From: Physcomitrium patens
Lineage: Eukaryota; Streptophyta; Bryopsida; Funariales; Funariaceae
Assembly (NCBI RefSeq): GCF_000002425.4
Contig: NC_037270.1
Location: 12,631,106-12,695,105, forward strand
Reading direction: 5' to 3'
Length of the DNA: 64,000 bases
In this document: piece after piece, positions 49,745 through 62,483 of the stretch
Numbering within the stretch: the stretch's first letter is position 1
Layout: the number at the start of each line of letters is the position of its first letter
Translations under genes and position numbers: made by a program
The notes under the pieces: model-generated
Databases searched by the model: none
What the model saw: the letters and a program-made list of their open reading frames with translations, nothing else
Told to the model about the DNA's origin: nothing

Positions 49745-50664
49745 GATTTTTAGATAATTAAAATTGATTAATTTTTTTATTTTTATTTAATTTTTTTCAA
49801 AAAAATAGATTTTAAAGAAATATTAATAAAGTATTTTTTAATTTTTTTTATAAATTACTTCTAAAGAATATGTTAAATAAATCAATAAGAATATTTTTGA
49901 AATTCTATCTAAAACATCAATTTGAATAATTTAAAGTATTTTAAAAAGATATCAATTAAAAAAATAAAAAAATGAAGATATTATCATATAAGTTGTAACT
50001 TAAATATAGATACATATATCCAAATGAATAAAATTATGATTAAATAGCAATAGCTTTAACATGGGGCAAAAGAAAGTAGTGTGAAGGATTCTTTGATATA
50101 TATTTTTTAAATTAATTTTTTTTGAATAAAATAGGGTCGAAATATAATAACAATAAATAAGAATTTAAAAAATAAGAAAGAAATAACTAAAATAAAAAAA
50201 TTAATTATTTGATAATTTACAAAAAGGTTTAAGTTTTAGTAAGCATTTTAGGTATATACATATTATAATATATATTTAAAATTTCTATATAAGAATAAAA
50301 TGAAATAAAATAAAAGATAAATATATCAAAAATATAAAATATAAAAACTATTAAAAAAATAAAAAAAATTAATAAATATGTAAGAAAAGAAATAATTATA
50401 AATAGAAAGTTTGATCCAATTCAATATCAAGGATGAAATAAAAGGTTTGATATAATTCAATATTGAAGAAGAGATAGAAGAAATTATTAAAAAAATACAT
50501 TTAAAGATAATTTGAATATGTCAGATTTATTAACTAATAAATTAAAGAAATAAAAAATTTAGAGGTGTTTTAAAAAAAATAATTAGATTAGATAAGAATA
50601 ATAATCAAAACGTAATAGGGTATGAATAAGATATTTATATTATTAGCACCTAGAGATATGTAAT

Positions 50665-50870
50665 TGGAGTCATTTTTGGAAAGTTTTTAGAATTGAGGTT
50701 AGGATGGTGGTTTATGTAGAATCCACCATAGAACCTTTTAGAAAGATATAGGGCAGTTAATATGGTAGATCCTACTTTTAGAATCTTCTAAATAGGTAGT
50801 TATCTTGGTGAGGCCTACCATTAGAGATATTCTAGAAAGTTCCAGGGATAGTTGAACAAAGTATAAATAG
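50665..50870 (+). promoter_or_regulatory. Orphan heat-shock-element cluster plus TATA box
   Basis: TTCtaGAAagTTC (50830-50842, perfect trimer) lies about 20 bp before TATAAATAG (50862-50870). Further GAA/TTC units occur upstream, for example GAAtcTTC at 50781-50788 and weaker ones near 50675 and 50730. The next 250 bp are T-rich with no ORF. Layout resembles the U3-R region of a retrotransposon LTR, possibly copia-type, but no LTR ends were found. Confidence 0.45.
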
Positions 50871-51168
50871 GACTAATTGAGGCCATTTAGACATTTGGTT
50901 AGGTATGATTTTAGACTCTTTCTCTAAGTAAATTTTGGTTGCTATTCCTTGTTTTATTCTGTTTGGTTTTGTTTGGTTTAATTTTCTTTTACTCAATCTT
51001 GTCTTTCATGTTCTATTCAGTTTAGTTACTTTCAGTTTTGTTTTAGTCTGTTTGGTCTTACGTTGTCTCAAAATCTTTGTTGTTATGAAATTGATAAGGT
51101 TTTAGACCTTAGAGAATATAGATTTGTTTTACAAAAGGTTTATAGAAGAAAAATAAGAAAAATATATA

Positions 51169-51203
<35 letters not shown>

Positions 51204-51223
51204 AAGAAGAAGAGATTAAGATA

Positions 51224-51260
<37 letters not shown>

Positions 51261-52049
51261 TAAAATAAAATTTGAAACAAGATTAATTATAATCTACTAA
51301 AATATTATTAGATCTTAAGCCAAGTTTGATTTTAATTGTATTAATAAATCATTATATACATAAGAAATAAAAGTAAAATTTATGTATGATATAAATATAA
51401 ATAAATTAAAAATGAAATGGATGTAACTTAAAAACAAATTAGATTTGAATTTGGTATCAATATTTTATCTCTTCTACCAGAATTAAATATATTTTTATTA
51501 TTAATTATAAAAATTTAGTTTATAATTTTATTTCTTTACTAAATGTATCAAATTAGTAATTAGATATCTCATGTTTATTCAAAAAGACTCTTTTAATATA
51601 TAAATTTTTAATTTTTACTAAAATAATATTTTTTAAAATTTATATGCTATATAATACTTTATAATTTTATGATTTATAAAATATTTTTTTTAATTTATAT
51701 TTTTTAAAATATAATTTATAGGTTTATTTTTATATTAATTTAAAATTTAAAATTATTTATTTTTTAGTAAAATAAGGAAAAAATAAGAATTTAATATTTT
51801 AAAAAAATTCAAATCAAAATTTTATATCTTTATTAAGATAATTTTTTTTGTATCTTTTATTTTTGATTAATATTTTATTTAAAATTTTAAAAATTAAGAA
51901 AAATATAAATTTATTTATATTTAAAGTTTAAATTATTTTTTAAATAATCCATGTTATATTAAAATATTAATACTTACTTTTGTTTTTTAATTTTGTCTTA
52001 AAATATTAAATTTATTTTTTAAAATTTACTTCTTTTGAATATATATATA

Positions 52050-52119
52050 TATAGACCATTTTATAGACCATTTTATAGACCATTTATTGAATATATATAG
52101 ACCATTTTATAGACCATTT

Positions 52120-52172
<53 letters not shown>
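52050..52172. repeat. Minisatellite of TATAGACCATTT units with (AT)n
   Basis: Several 12-13-bp units 'tatagaccattt', with a larger repeat 'ttgaatatatatagaccatt' duplicated around them. A (TA)n run at 52125-52170 and a last unit at 52171 follow. Confidence 0.8.
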
Positions 52173-52174
<2 letters not shown>

Positions 52175-52441
52175 CATTTAATAGATCATATATATTATTA
52201 TTTTTATATTTATGGTTTATACTTATTTTATTTTGATTTATAATTTATCTTTTTAATTATATTTATATCTTATTTTTTAAATATTTTTTTAAGATTATTA
52301 ATTATTCTTAATCCTAATTATATATAAATTAAAATTAAAGATTTTTTCTTAGACCAATAATTTTTATCAACCAAATAAACTTATAGATTTTGTAGTAGCC
52401 TTTATGGCATAATTGGATTGATAAGATTGCTTTAGTTCCAT

Positions 52442-52979
52442 TGTGACAAAAATATTTATTTATTTCAATAATTACCTATTTGATTAGGTAGAAGTAAATA
52501 AATTTAGATAAGTTTCATAATATCTTCTATAAAAGCTTTTTAAAAGCTTCATAGATGCAATTTTGACTTTATATGTGTTTGTAATTAATTAATAGGTTAA
52601 AAACTTGGTCAATAAGTTAACTATGTGCCACAAATGTTGATAGCTTGTGAAACAAGATAATTATGTAGTACACATATAAAAAACTTCCCTTGTAAGTTAA
52701 GATATGTGTTTAGCAAAGTCAACACATGTTAAAAGTCTTATAGAACATTGTTATATAGCTCCTAGTTAGATAGTATACATGGAGGCAAGAGTGAAGCCTT
52801 CTTCACTCTTTTTAATGCCTTTTTGGTTCTTAGTCTTCTTTCAAGACTTTCTAGTCTTTTTGTTTTGGATAATAGCCATTCTAATACAATATTATATTAT
52901 CTTTGAATGACTTTCTAGTTTTTTTAATATTACAAGAATGTGTTGAGGATTTCTTTCTTTGAGATTCATATCCTTGAAA
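52442..52979 (+). repeat. 5' LTR of chromovirus copy 3
   Basis: Starts TGTGACAAAAATATTTATT (an eroded TGTCATAGACATATATTT) and ends CCTTGAAA. Collinear with the other family LTRs. Confidence 0.8.
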
Positions 52980-53239
52980 ATTTGACAAGAGTCCTAACTT
53001 ACTTTTTTTTATCTTATTTTAGAAGTGAGTGAATTATCTCACTTCTATTATTATATTTTAAATATTATAGACTATCTACTTTTAATATATATATTTATAT
53101 ATATATATATATATATATATTAATACTGATATTTTTCTTTAAAAAAGTAGATTGTCTTTCTTTGTAGAAATTTTTATTTAATATTAGAGATTGTAGATTA
53201 TCTTCTTTTTATTTAATTTTTTGAATTTATTTGATTTAT

Positions 53240-54470
53240 CCATAGAAAGAAAGATTATAGATGCTACTCTCAGCGGAAGTGAGAATAAATTTGCAACTAT
53301 TGCACATCTTTATGAGCTTGTTAATACTCTTAGAATAGAAATCTCGTATATTTCTAATGTGAATCATAGAAGTACTATACCTACATCTATAGAAGAAGTT
53401 TAGAGTTTGCAATAAGAAGTTGTGTAGTTGAAGGAAGCAAGTAGATCGACCTTGCAACCAAATCTAAGGAGTTTTGTTCCTATTAGTATGATGGAGATAA
53501 GAATTAGTATACATGAGAAGTTTGATGGAATAGGATAAAAATTTCAAAGATTTTTGCAATAAGTCAAGTTCTATCTAAGGTTGGATTTCTTCCAATATCT
53601 TTGTGGATTTATTCAAGTAGGATTTATAGGTGCACTTTTATCAAGAAGTACTTACTCTTGGTTTGTAACTTTAATGAAAAAAGATTTGCAACTCATCTAT
53701 GATTTGAATTCATTTCTAGAAGTGTTAATGGCTACATTTGAAAAAAAATGATCAAAAAAGAATAGCAAAGACTAAGCTCTTATCTTTATGGCAAGGATCA
53801 CGATTAGCTATCATATATGCTATTGAATTTCAAAATCTAGCTTGCAACATGGACTAGAATGACAAAGCCCTTATCAATCAATTTTGATATGGATTGAAGG
53901 ATAATGTCAAAGATTTGTTATTGACAATACAAAAGGCAAAACCTTTAGAATAATTTATTATTCAAGCTATTGTATGTAATAATCGATTATTTGAAAGATG
54001 TCAAGAATAAAAATTTGATTGAAGAAGAACAAATCAAATAATGACAATAATTATCAAGTTTTTAAAAACTTGTTCATTGAGGCTAAAATCAATGTAAATT
54101 GATATGGTATGTTTTAAACCCCTCTCACAGCAGGAAAAGACTTAACAATATCAAAAAGGCTTATGCTTATATTATAGAGAAGCTAAATACACTGCTCAAC
54201 ATTGTCCAAAGAAACAATGCAATCACAAAATAAAAAGCATTGTTGCCAAAGAAGAAGAGGTATCATAAAACAAGTTTTTCCAACTACAGTAGGGACTATG
54301 CAGCTAAAATCTTATATAACTCTTAGTAAAGGTCCTATTTTCTCCTCGGATCCTTCACCTTGTTTTACAATAGAAGTTTATTTAGGACCAAAAAATCACA
54401 AAAACTTAGCTTTATTAGATTTAAGAGCCTCAACTTATTTTATAGATAAAAATTTTGCCAAAAAATGAAA
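53240..54470 (+). pseudogene. Chromovirus gag, copy 3
   Basis: Start codon eroded to ATA near 53240; 53 codons then match copy-2 gag. Zinc knuckle near 54150-54215 keeps the first Cys, His and last Cys (GLCLYY...AQHCPKK). It retains the roughly 95-bp segment (53490-53580) missing in copy 2. Many stops. Confidence 0.7.
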
Positions 54471-57400
54471 AATATCATTAGTCAAAAAGACTAAATATGT
54501 ATATGTAGAAGTTATAGATGGTCATTTTCTATCTTCTAGAGTTGTTACACATGAGATTATTCTTTTAGATATAGCAATTAAAGATCATAATAGCATGTCA
54601 ATATTTAATATAATAAGATCTATGTTTAATTTGATAATTTTAGAAATTATCTTTGTTAAAAAAATATAATCTTTAGATAGATTGGATTTTTCTTAATCTT
54701 AATTTTTCTTATAATTTAATTCAAAATCTCATTAGTCAAGTAAAAATATATAACTCTAATACATCTAAATCTTTATTGGTAGATGCAAGAGCTTTTATAC
54801 ATGTTGCAAAAGAAGGGTTATTTTTTTCTCTATATACCATGCCTATTTCAAATAACAAGAAGATGTCAAGTGATATTCTTAGCTAATATTAAGATTTTCA
54901 AGACGTTTTTGAAAATAAGAATGCAGTTATTCTTCCAAAGTATTGTCCTTATGATTGTTCTATTGATCTTCATAAAAGAATTCAACCACCATTTGGACCA
55001 ATCTATAGCCTATCACAAAATGAATTGGTTGCACTCAAAGAGTACATTGATGAAAACTTAGCTAAGAATTTCATATGTCATTTTAAATCTCAAACTAAGT
55101 CTCTTATTTTATTTGTGAAGAAAAAAAAATAGATCTCTATGGATGTGTGTAGACTATTAAAGATTAAATAAGATCACCATCAAAAATAGGTATCTACTAC
55201 CTTTGATTTTAGGACTTCTTGATCAATTCAATCAAGCAAAGATCTATATAAAAATAAATCTACAAAGAGTATATAATTTGGTATACATTAATAAAGGAGA
55301 TGAATAGAAAACTTCATTTCAAACCATGTATAAATATTTTGAATATAATGTCATGCCTTTTAGACTTACAAATGTACTAATTACTTTTCAACATGTAACA
55401 AGTGATGTTTTTTGTGAATTTCTTGATGATTTGTCATTTTTTATTTAAACAACATGTTAATCTACTCAAAGAACACAAATGAGCATAAAGTTTATATTTT
55501 TTGTGTATTAAAAAAACTTAGAAATACAAGATTATATGCAAAGTCAAAAAATTATGTATTCCACACTATTCAAGTTAACTTCCTAAAATACATCATTTTC
55601 AATGAAGGGCTAATGGTAGATCTGAAAAAAGTCTAAACTATCATGGATTAGAAGATTCCAAAAATAGTAAGAAATATGTAATACTTATGAGCTTTGCTAA
55701 TTACTATCAAAAAATTTTCAAGTTGTAGTGCTACTTATATGTTTGACTTATAAAAACAAATTTGAATAGAATAAAGAAGCCAAAGTATTTTTTGATGCTT
55801 TAAAAAAGGCGTTTATTTTTTCACCAATTTTATATCATATTGACTTTTCTAAAGTATTTTTTATGGAAATAGATGCATCAAACTTTGCCTTGGATGCAAT
55901 ATTATCACAAATAGGAGCAGATGATAAACTCTATCTAGTAGCTTTTTATTCTAAAAAATTTCAATAGCCAAGATTAATTATGAAATCCATAACAAAAAGC
56001 TCCTTGCAATCACAGATTTATTTTAAGAATGGCATCATTATTCTTATCTTGCACCAAAAGAAAAAGATGCATCTTTTGATCAACAAAAAATGATTTTCTT
56101 GAAGTCAAATTATTTTCACCTTCAAGCAACAAAATGAACATTGATTGTTGATTCAACGTTTGTCAAGCAAATTCAATCAAGTATATCCTCTGATCTTCTT
56201 GTCTATGATATCAAGAATAATTCTTCTAAGTCTCATGATATTTTCAAGTTTGAGTTCAAGAACAACCTATTTTATTTTGAAAGACGATTATACATTCCAA
56301 AAGATGGAATTTGATTACGTATTCTTCAAACTCATCATGACTTTCTAGCAACTAAATATTTTAGTTACAATAAGACTTTGGAGTTAATATTGAGAGGTTT
56401 TTGGTGGCTTCAAATATAGAAGGAAGTCCAAGACTTTGTACAATCATGTGATATTTTTTCAAGTTCCAAAACTCATCTCCATCAATCTCATAAACTTTTT
56501 CAGCCATTACTTATTCTTAAGCAATCATGGTCTTCTATTTCTATGGATTTTATTATGGTGTCAAGTTGTGGTTTGGCTACCATATAAAAATAATGTGATT
56601 ATGTATTTAATGTATAATTTAATTAACAACATAGTGAGAGCCATGTTATTGGATTTTAATTGGTTGTAGAATGTGGTTAAATTACTACTTTAAAAAGAAT
56701 TTGTTTAAAATGATTACTATTAGAATTTATATAACTTTATTTTCTTTTGATAGTAGCTTTTGAGATTGATTTTATTGGTAGTAATTTTAAATATTTAGAA
56801 TCATCTTTATTAGACATCGGTGACCCTTGAAGTCTTATTTTGGTTCTTTAATTTGGTGTTTAGAACATATATTGAATAAATCTTATAAAGAAAAGAGTTG
56901 GAGAGGGCTTTTGATTATAAAAAGAGAATTTAGGGCATCTATATAGATGAATGGAGATGGATGATGAAAATCTCCATTTCTATTGGTCAAAAATCATGAC
57001 CAATGGGCTTCAAGGAGGCTGACCAAGGCCGTATTAGAGATTAGGGTTAGTTTTTCGGACCCATTTGAGCTTTGAAGGCTAAGGTCAGTAAGTTTAGGTT
57101 TTTGGCTATGGTTTTGATGCAAATGTTATATGATTCAGAGTTTATATGAAGGAGATATAGGTGCTCAAAGTTAAGGTGTTGATTTGGAAGCTACTATCAC
57201 TATTTTTGACATAATGCACTCATACAGATAGCAATTGAAGTTCGAAGACTGCGATTGAAGAGAGCACTTTTGTGGCTATAGTTTTTGGATACTGTTTGCT
57301 AGATTCTAAATTGAAGTGAAGGAGTTATTGGATTTTGAAGTCAATACATGCAATCTAAGGGTAGTATGTAATCCGATTTACTAGTGGTTATATCTTGAAC

Positions 57401-58919
57401 TATATCTTGAGTAATTTGACAAGGTTATGGTTCAAAATTTAGAAAATTTGTAAATTCATGTTAGAAAACTTTGTACATAAGTTTTATGACATTTGAATAT
57501 TGGATTCTTGAGATATTAAGAAAATAGTACTCACGTGCTTATAAATTAGGGTTTAAAGCATTTGCTAGGATTTCTTAGTTGTCAGAAGATTGGGAGTGAA
57601 TTTGTAATTGGATTTTTTTTGTAGTAAAACTTAAGGATGAATTCTACGTACCTTATAAATTTGAGATGAATTGAATAGTTAAATGAAGAGTTATGAATTT
57701 CTAAAGTTCAAGAAGAGAAAACCCTTCACAGAAAAAATATGTTTTGAAGGGATTTTGTTATATTTTTAGTTTTATGCAAATTAAAGGAATTTTGGAAGCT
57801 AAGATAAGATTAATATAAAATTTTAAGCTAAATTCTCTATATCTAGATACCTAGTGTATTCCCAGATAGCAAATTACGCCATACGACAATAGATTTTTCA
57901 GTTTCAGATTTGTATGTTTCTATATTTGTAGTGGTAGATTTTTTTATCGAGATGATACATTTTATATCATATACAAAATCTATAATAAGTGAAGAAAAAA
58001 CTAAGCTTTTATTTAACAACATCTATTGCTATTATGGATTGCCTTAAGATATTATATTAAATAAAAGAACTTAATTTATATCAAGATTTTAGAGATTTTT
58101 TTTTAAGATTTTAAATATGGATATAAAGCTTTCTTTGGCTTTTCATCTTTAGACTGATGGACAAACAAAATGGATAAATCAAGTTTTAGAGTAATACTTG
58201 AGGTGTACTATCAACTATCATCAAGATGATTGGATAATTCTTTTACCATTGGCAGAGTTTGCATATAATAATTTATACATTCTTCCATTCAACAAACATC
58301 TTTTTTTGCCAATTATGATTATTATCCATGACTTGATACTTTTGACTTTTCAAAAGTTGATAATCCTATGGCAAAAGATTTGGCAAATTGTTTGTTAGAG
58401 CTATATGCAACAATGAAGGCTCAATTAAAAGGAGCTCAAGAACGACAAAAAATTAACGTATGTGCCTATCACAAAAAATAATCACAATTTAATGTAAATG
58501 ATAAAGTATGGTTACTTTGTCACAATATCAAGACTATTCATCTTTGTGACAAGTTGGACTATTGTAGGCTTTGATTTTTTCTATTAATAAATAAATCAAT
58601 CTTGTTGCTTATCAATTATATTTGCTAGAGTCTATGAAGATTTATCCTATATTTTACATGTCTCTTCTTGAGCCATATAAGACAGTGAACATCTTGAGAA
58701 GAAGACAAATGTCACTTCCTATAGAAGTGGATAATAATAAAAAAACTCAAGATAGAAGAAGTCTTAGATTCAAGGCAATGCTAAAATATGTTAGAATATC
58801 TTTTTCATTAGTATGGATATGATATTAGTAAATGCACATGGAAGCCAACAAAAAATCTTACAAGTACAGCAAAGAGAATTGAAGCTTTTCATCTACAACA
58901 TCCATCAAAACGAAGATGA
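54340..58919 (+). pseudogene. Chromovirus pol, copy 3
   Basis: Protease site near 54410 (LLDLRAS). RT 54900-55640, with the active-site Tyr-x-Asp-Asp eroded near 55445. Partial RNase H 55850-56040. Integrase 56130-58450 split by the solo LTR. Chromodomain about 58740-58905. TGA at 58917 corresponds to the copy-2 pol stop. A 1-bp length difference in an A run just after pol relative to copy 2 is visible. Confidence 0.75.
56559..57888 (+). mobile_element. Solo LTR of the gag-only element family, in integrase of copy 3
   Basis: 1330 bp, TGTCAAGTTG to CATACGACA, flanked by ATGG (56555-56558) and ATAG (57889-57892). Integrase coding sequence resumes directly after it. Highly similar to 32743-34072, but at a different place in the host element, so it is a separate insertion. 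Confidence 0.85.
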
Positions 58920-59020
58920 AGAATAAAAAATCTTTGCTATAAAAAAAAAAGATCAAAAGAAAGTAACACTCTACCTTTTATCCTTCTTTATAGCTTTTGT
59001 GTATTTATGATGCTAAAGAG

Positions 59021-59443
59021 ATGGAGAACCAACAATCAGTCGATTCAATTCAAGAGCTTTTATTTGCAAACTTATTAAATGAGATATTGTAATTTTTACA
59101 ACCTTCAAGATGATGAAATCGAGATGAAGATCCTCAAATATGACATATCTTTTCTTGAATAGATAGTGAGATATAGCATATTTGATATCACAACCTTGGA
59201 AGAGACTCTTAATTTTTGGTGATTTTATTAGAAGTAGGAACAATTCCTAAAGGAATTTCAAATATTTTGTTTGAAAGAAGTTATAAAAGCCTCAACAATG
59301 ACCAAATAATAGGGTGGTCTTTTTGCCCTGGTATGGGACACTATTGATAGTTGAGAAGACCTATCAACCATCTTCAAAGGAAACAAAGATAAAAGTATGT
59401 GAAAAAAAAAATTTGTTGCATCTTAGATTTTTTCAACATTTGA
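59021..59443 (+). pseudogene. Downstream ORF (ORF2) of chromovirus copy 3
   Basis: ATG 59021 to TGA 59441, exactly 140 codons as in copy 2. The frame is kept throughout, with about ten internal stops of the CAA-to-TAA, CGA-to-TGA and TGG-to-TGA/TAG type. It shares the N-terminal MENQQ/MEHQQ start, the Asn-Asp-Gln-Ile segment and MGHY with copy 2. Function unknown. Confidence 0.6.
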
Positions 59444-59484
59444 AGACTGCTTCTTATGGAATTCATCCCTAAAAGGAGAAATAA

Positions 59485-60023
59485 TGTCATAGATATATAT
59501 AGGTATTCTAATAAATATCTATATGATTAGATAAAAGTAAATAAAAATAAATAAAAATAATTTAATTTTATAATACCTTCTTGAAAAGCTTCCTAGAAGC
59601 TTTATAGATATTACTTTGATTTTATATGTATTTGTAGTTAATTGGTAGGTTAGAAATTAGATCAACAAGTTAACCACATGTTGGTAGCTTGCAAAACAAT
59701 CTAATTATGTGGTGCACATATAAAAAACTTGCCTTACAAGTTAAGGTATGTATTTTTTAAAGTCAACATATTTTGGACATCTTATAGGACATTGCTACAT
59801 TGGTCTTAATTAAGAGTATATATGGAGGCAAGAGTGAAGCCTTCTTCACTCTTGTTAATGCCTTTTTAATCTTTAGTCTTGTTTCAAGACTTTCTAGTCT
59901 TTTTATTTTTGACAATAGTCATTTTAGTTCAATACCATATTATCTTTGAGTGACTTTTTAGTTCTTTTTAGTATTACAAGAGTGTATTAAGGATTTCTTT
60001 CTTTAAAATTCATATTCTTAACA
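59485..60023 (+). repeat. LTR shared by chromovirus copies 3 and 4
   Basis: TGTCATAGAT to CTTAACA, 539 bp. It is the 3' LTR of copy 3 and also stands directly before gag of copy 4. Confidence 0.82.
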
Positions 60024-61554
60024 GTTATAGATTATTCACCTTTAAACAAATAGTTTAGTTTTTTAACATTGATTTTTTGTTTAAAAAAAGTAAACTATCC
60101 CTCTTTGTAGAAATTCTTATTTGATATTCGAATTTATACTTTATTTTCTATTAATTTAATATTTTGAATTTATTTGAATTATCTATGAAAGAAAAGATTA
60201 TTAATATTATTTTTGATAGAAGTGAAATTAGATTTATAACTATTGTAAATTTTCATACATTTTTCAACCTTCTAAGAATAAAAATCTTATATATTTCTAA
60301 TATGAATTATGGAGATACTATTCTTATACATCTAAAAAAAAGTTCACAGTCTATGCCATAAATTTGTATAATTAAAAGAAGTAAGTAGATCAGCCTCACA
60401 ACCAAATTTAGAAAGTCTTATTTCTACAAGTACAAGAGAAGCAAGAATTAGTATGCCTAAGAAGTTTGATGGAACAAGATTAAAATTTTGAGGATTTTTG
60501 CAACAAGTTAAGCTCTATTAAAGATTGTATTCTTTCCAATATTCTAATAGATTTATTCAAGTTGAATTCATAAGCACACTTCTATCAAAAAGTGTTTTTT
60601 TTTTAATTTTCATATTTGATGGAAAAAGATTCACAACTATTCTATGATTTGGATTTATTCTTAAAAATATTTATAGCTATATTTGAAAAAAGTGATTAAG
60701 AAAGAATAGCAGAAACCAAGCTCATATTGCTACAACAAGAACCACATTAAACTACTACATATGCCACTAAATTCTAAAATATTGCTTGCAATGTGGATTA
60801 AAATAACAAAGTCTTTATCAATCAATTTTAATATGGATTAAAAGATAATGTCAAAGATTTATTATTGATAATTTCAAGAGTTAATTGTTGCATACAAGTT
60901 AAGCCATAATAACACCTTCTAAGTTTTTAAAAGCTTACTTATTTAGGCTAGAGCCTATTCAAATTAACTTGGTACGTTTTAAATTTTTTATTGAGCAAAA
61001 AAAGACTCATTGTCAAAAAGATTTATGCCTATATTGTAGAAAATCCAAGCATATTGCTCAACATTATCCAAAGAAGCAACATAATTATAAAATGAAAAGA
61101 ATGGTTGTTAAAGCAAATGATGTATTAAAAAAATAATTTTTTCAACTATAATAGGGACTATACGGCTAAAATCTTATATAATACTTGATAAAGGTCTTAT
61201 TTTTTCTTCAAATCCTTCAACTTATTTCACAATAGAAGTTTATTTAGGATCAAAAAATCACAAAGTCTTAACCTTATTAGATTCAAAAGCCTTAGCCTAT
61301 TTTATGGATTTTTTTTTTTTTTAAAAAAAATAAGAGATATTATTAGTCAAAAAAACTAAATCCATATATATAGAAGTCATAGATGGTTGTTTGTTGTCTT
61401 TTGAAGATATTATTGATGAGATTATTTTTTAAATATAGTAATTAAAGATCATAATAGCGTAATAATATTTAATGTCATAAGATCTCCATTCAAACTAATT
61501 ATTTTAAAATTATTGTAGTTAAAAAAGTATAATCCTTGGATAGATTGGACTTTT
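60024..61554 (+). pseudogene. Chromovirus copy 4: leader, gag and start of protease
   Basis: Starts in the leader (about 75 bp nearest the LTR are missing) and runs through gag. The start is near ATG 60185 and the zinc knuckle near 61020-61075 keeps both first Cys residues (LCLYC) but has His-Tyr in place of His-Cys at the end. It continues into protease near 61270 (LLDSKA). At 61555 it is cut by a family C LTR. The rest is not in the window. Confidence 0.7.
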
Positions 61555-62483
61555 TGTTATTGAATTATGTGAAGTCTTGCTTGAGAATGCATCAAGTATC
61601 TAGCTATAGAAGATAAAAGAAAATTATAACAATAAGTCTTAAAAACTCTAATAGAATCATATATAAATTGTAATTAAAGCTTAACAAAGATAATTAAACA
61701 TTGATAAAGTTAAATTGAAATTTTAAATAAATTATAAAAGAAATATAAAAAAATCCTAAAAAAATCTTAATTAAATCTTAATAAAATCTTTAAAAAATCC
61801 TAATTAAGCCTGAAAAAAATCCTAATCAAAATTTAGTCAAATCCTAGATAAATCCTAGATAAATCCTAGTTAAGCCTTAGACAAATCCTAATCAAACTTT
61901 AGAAAAATCTTAATCAAATTTTAGACAAATTTTAGACAAATCTTAGTCAAATCCTAAATAAATTCTAATCAAATCCTATAAAAATCTTAATCAAATCCAA
62001 GAAATATCCTAAAAAAATTCTAATCAAATCCTAAATAAATATTAGAAAAATTCTAATTAAATCTTAAACAAATTCTAATCAAATTCTATAGTAGATTGAA
62101 ACCTCTATAAATAAAAATTAAAAAATTAATTTTAACTCAAATTTTGCATATCTCTCAATAACTAAGCTGATAATAAGGACAAATTATTTTAAGAAAATCG
62201 AATTTACCAAATAGAAGACAAATCCTAAAATCTGCTTAGATATTAGTTAGCCTTCTTCTTCAATCTTGATGCTAATCTTTCAAAGCCAAAATCTCTTAAT
62301 TCCACCATTAAATACCTCTCAAATTTCACATATATATTAAAAATCAAGTCTATTACTTATATATATAAATTTTATTTCAATCCAACTAGTAGATTGCTAA
62401 ATATCTTAGAAATCCTCACTAACCTTCAAAACTTTATTTTTGAGATCTTAATCCACTTGAACTTCAATAACGTTTAATCTAAC
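61555..62483 (+). mobile_element. Family C LTR, + orientation, first part
   Basis: Starts TGTTATTGAATTATGTGAAG and shares 'cttgcttgagaatgcatcaag' with the copy at 1204. 'aaatcctaatcaaat' repeats occupy about 61760-62090. It is collinear with copy 1204 to about 62480 and then switches to the opposite orientation. Confidence 0.6.

Larger units (their letters stand above)
48680..52441. other. AT-rich, microsatellite-rich interval
   Basis: No coding similarity. Compound microsatellite (TA)n(TG)n(TATG)n at 49668-49744, (AT)n at 51173-51200 and 51226-51258, a minisatellite at 52050-52172, and a promoter-like segment at 50665-50870 annotated separately. Confidence 0.6.
52442..60023 (+). mobile_element. 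Ty3/gypsy chromovirus, copy 3
   Basis: 5' LTR 52442-52979, leader with hairpin (53022-53045), gag, pol, ORF2, purine tract (about 59470-59484), LTR 59485-60023. It is interrupted by a solo LTR at 56559-57888 and by a roughly 200-bp deletion in RNase H near 56040. All frames are broken. Right of the last LTR lies the interior of another copy rather than flanking DNA. Confidence 0.85.
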
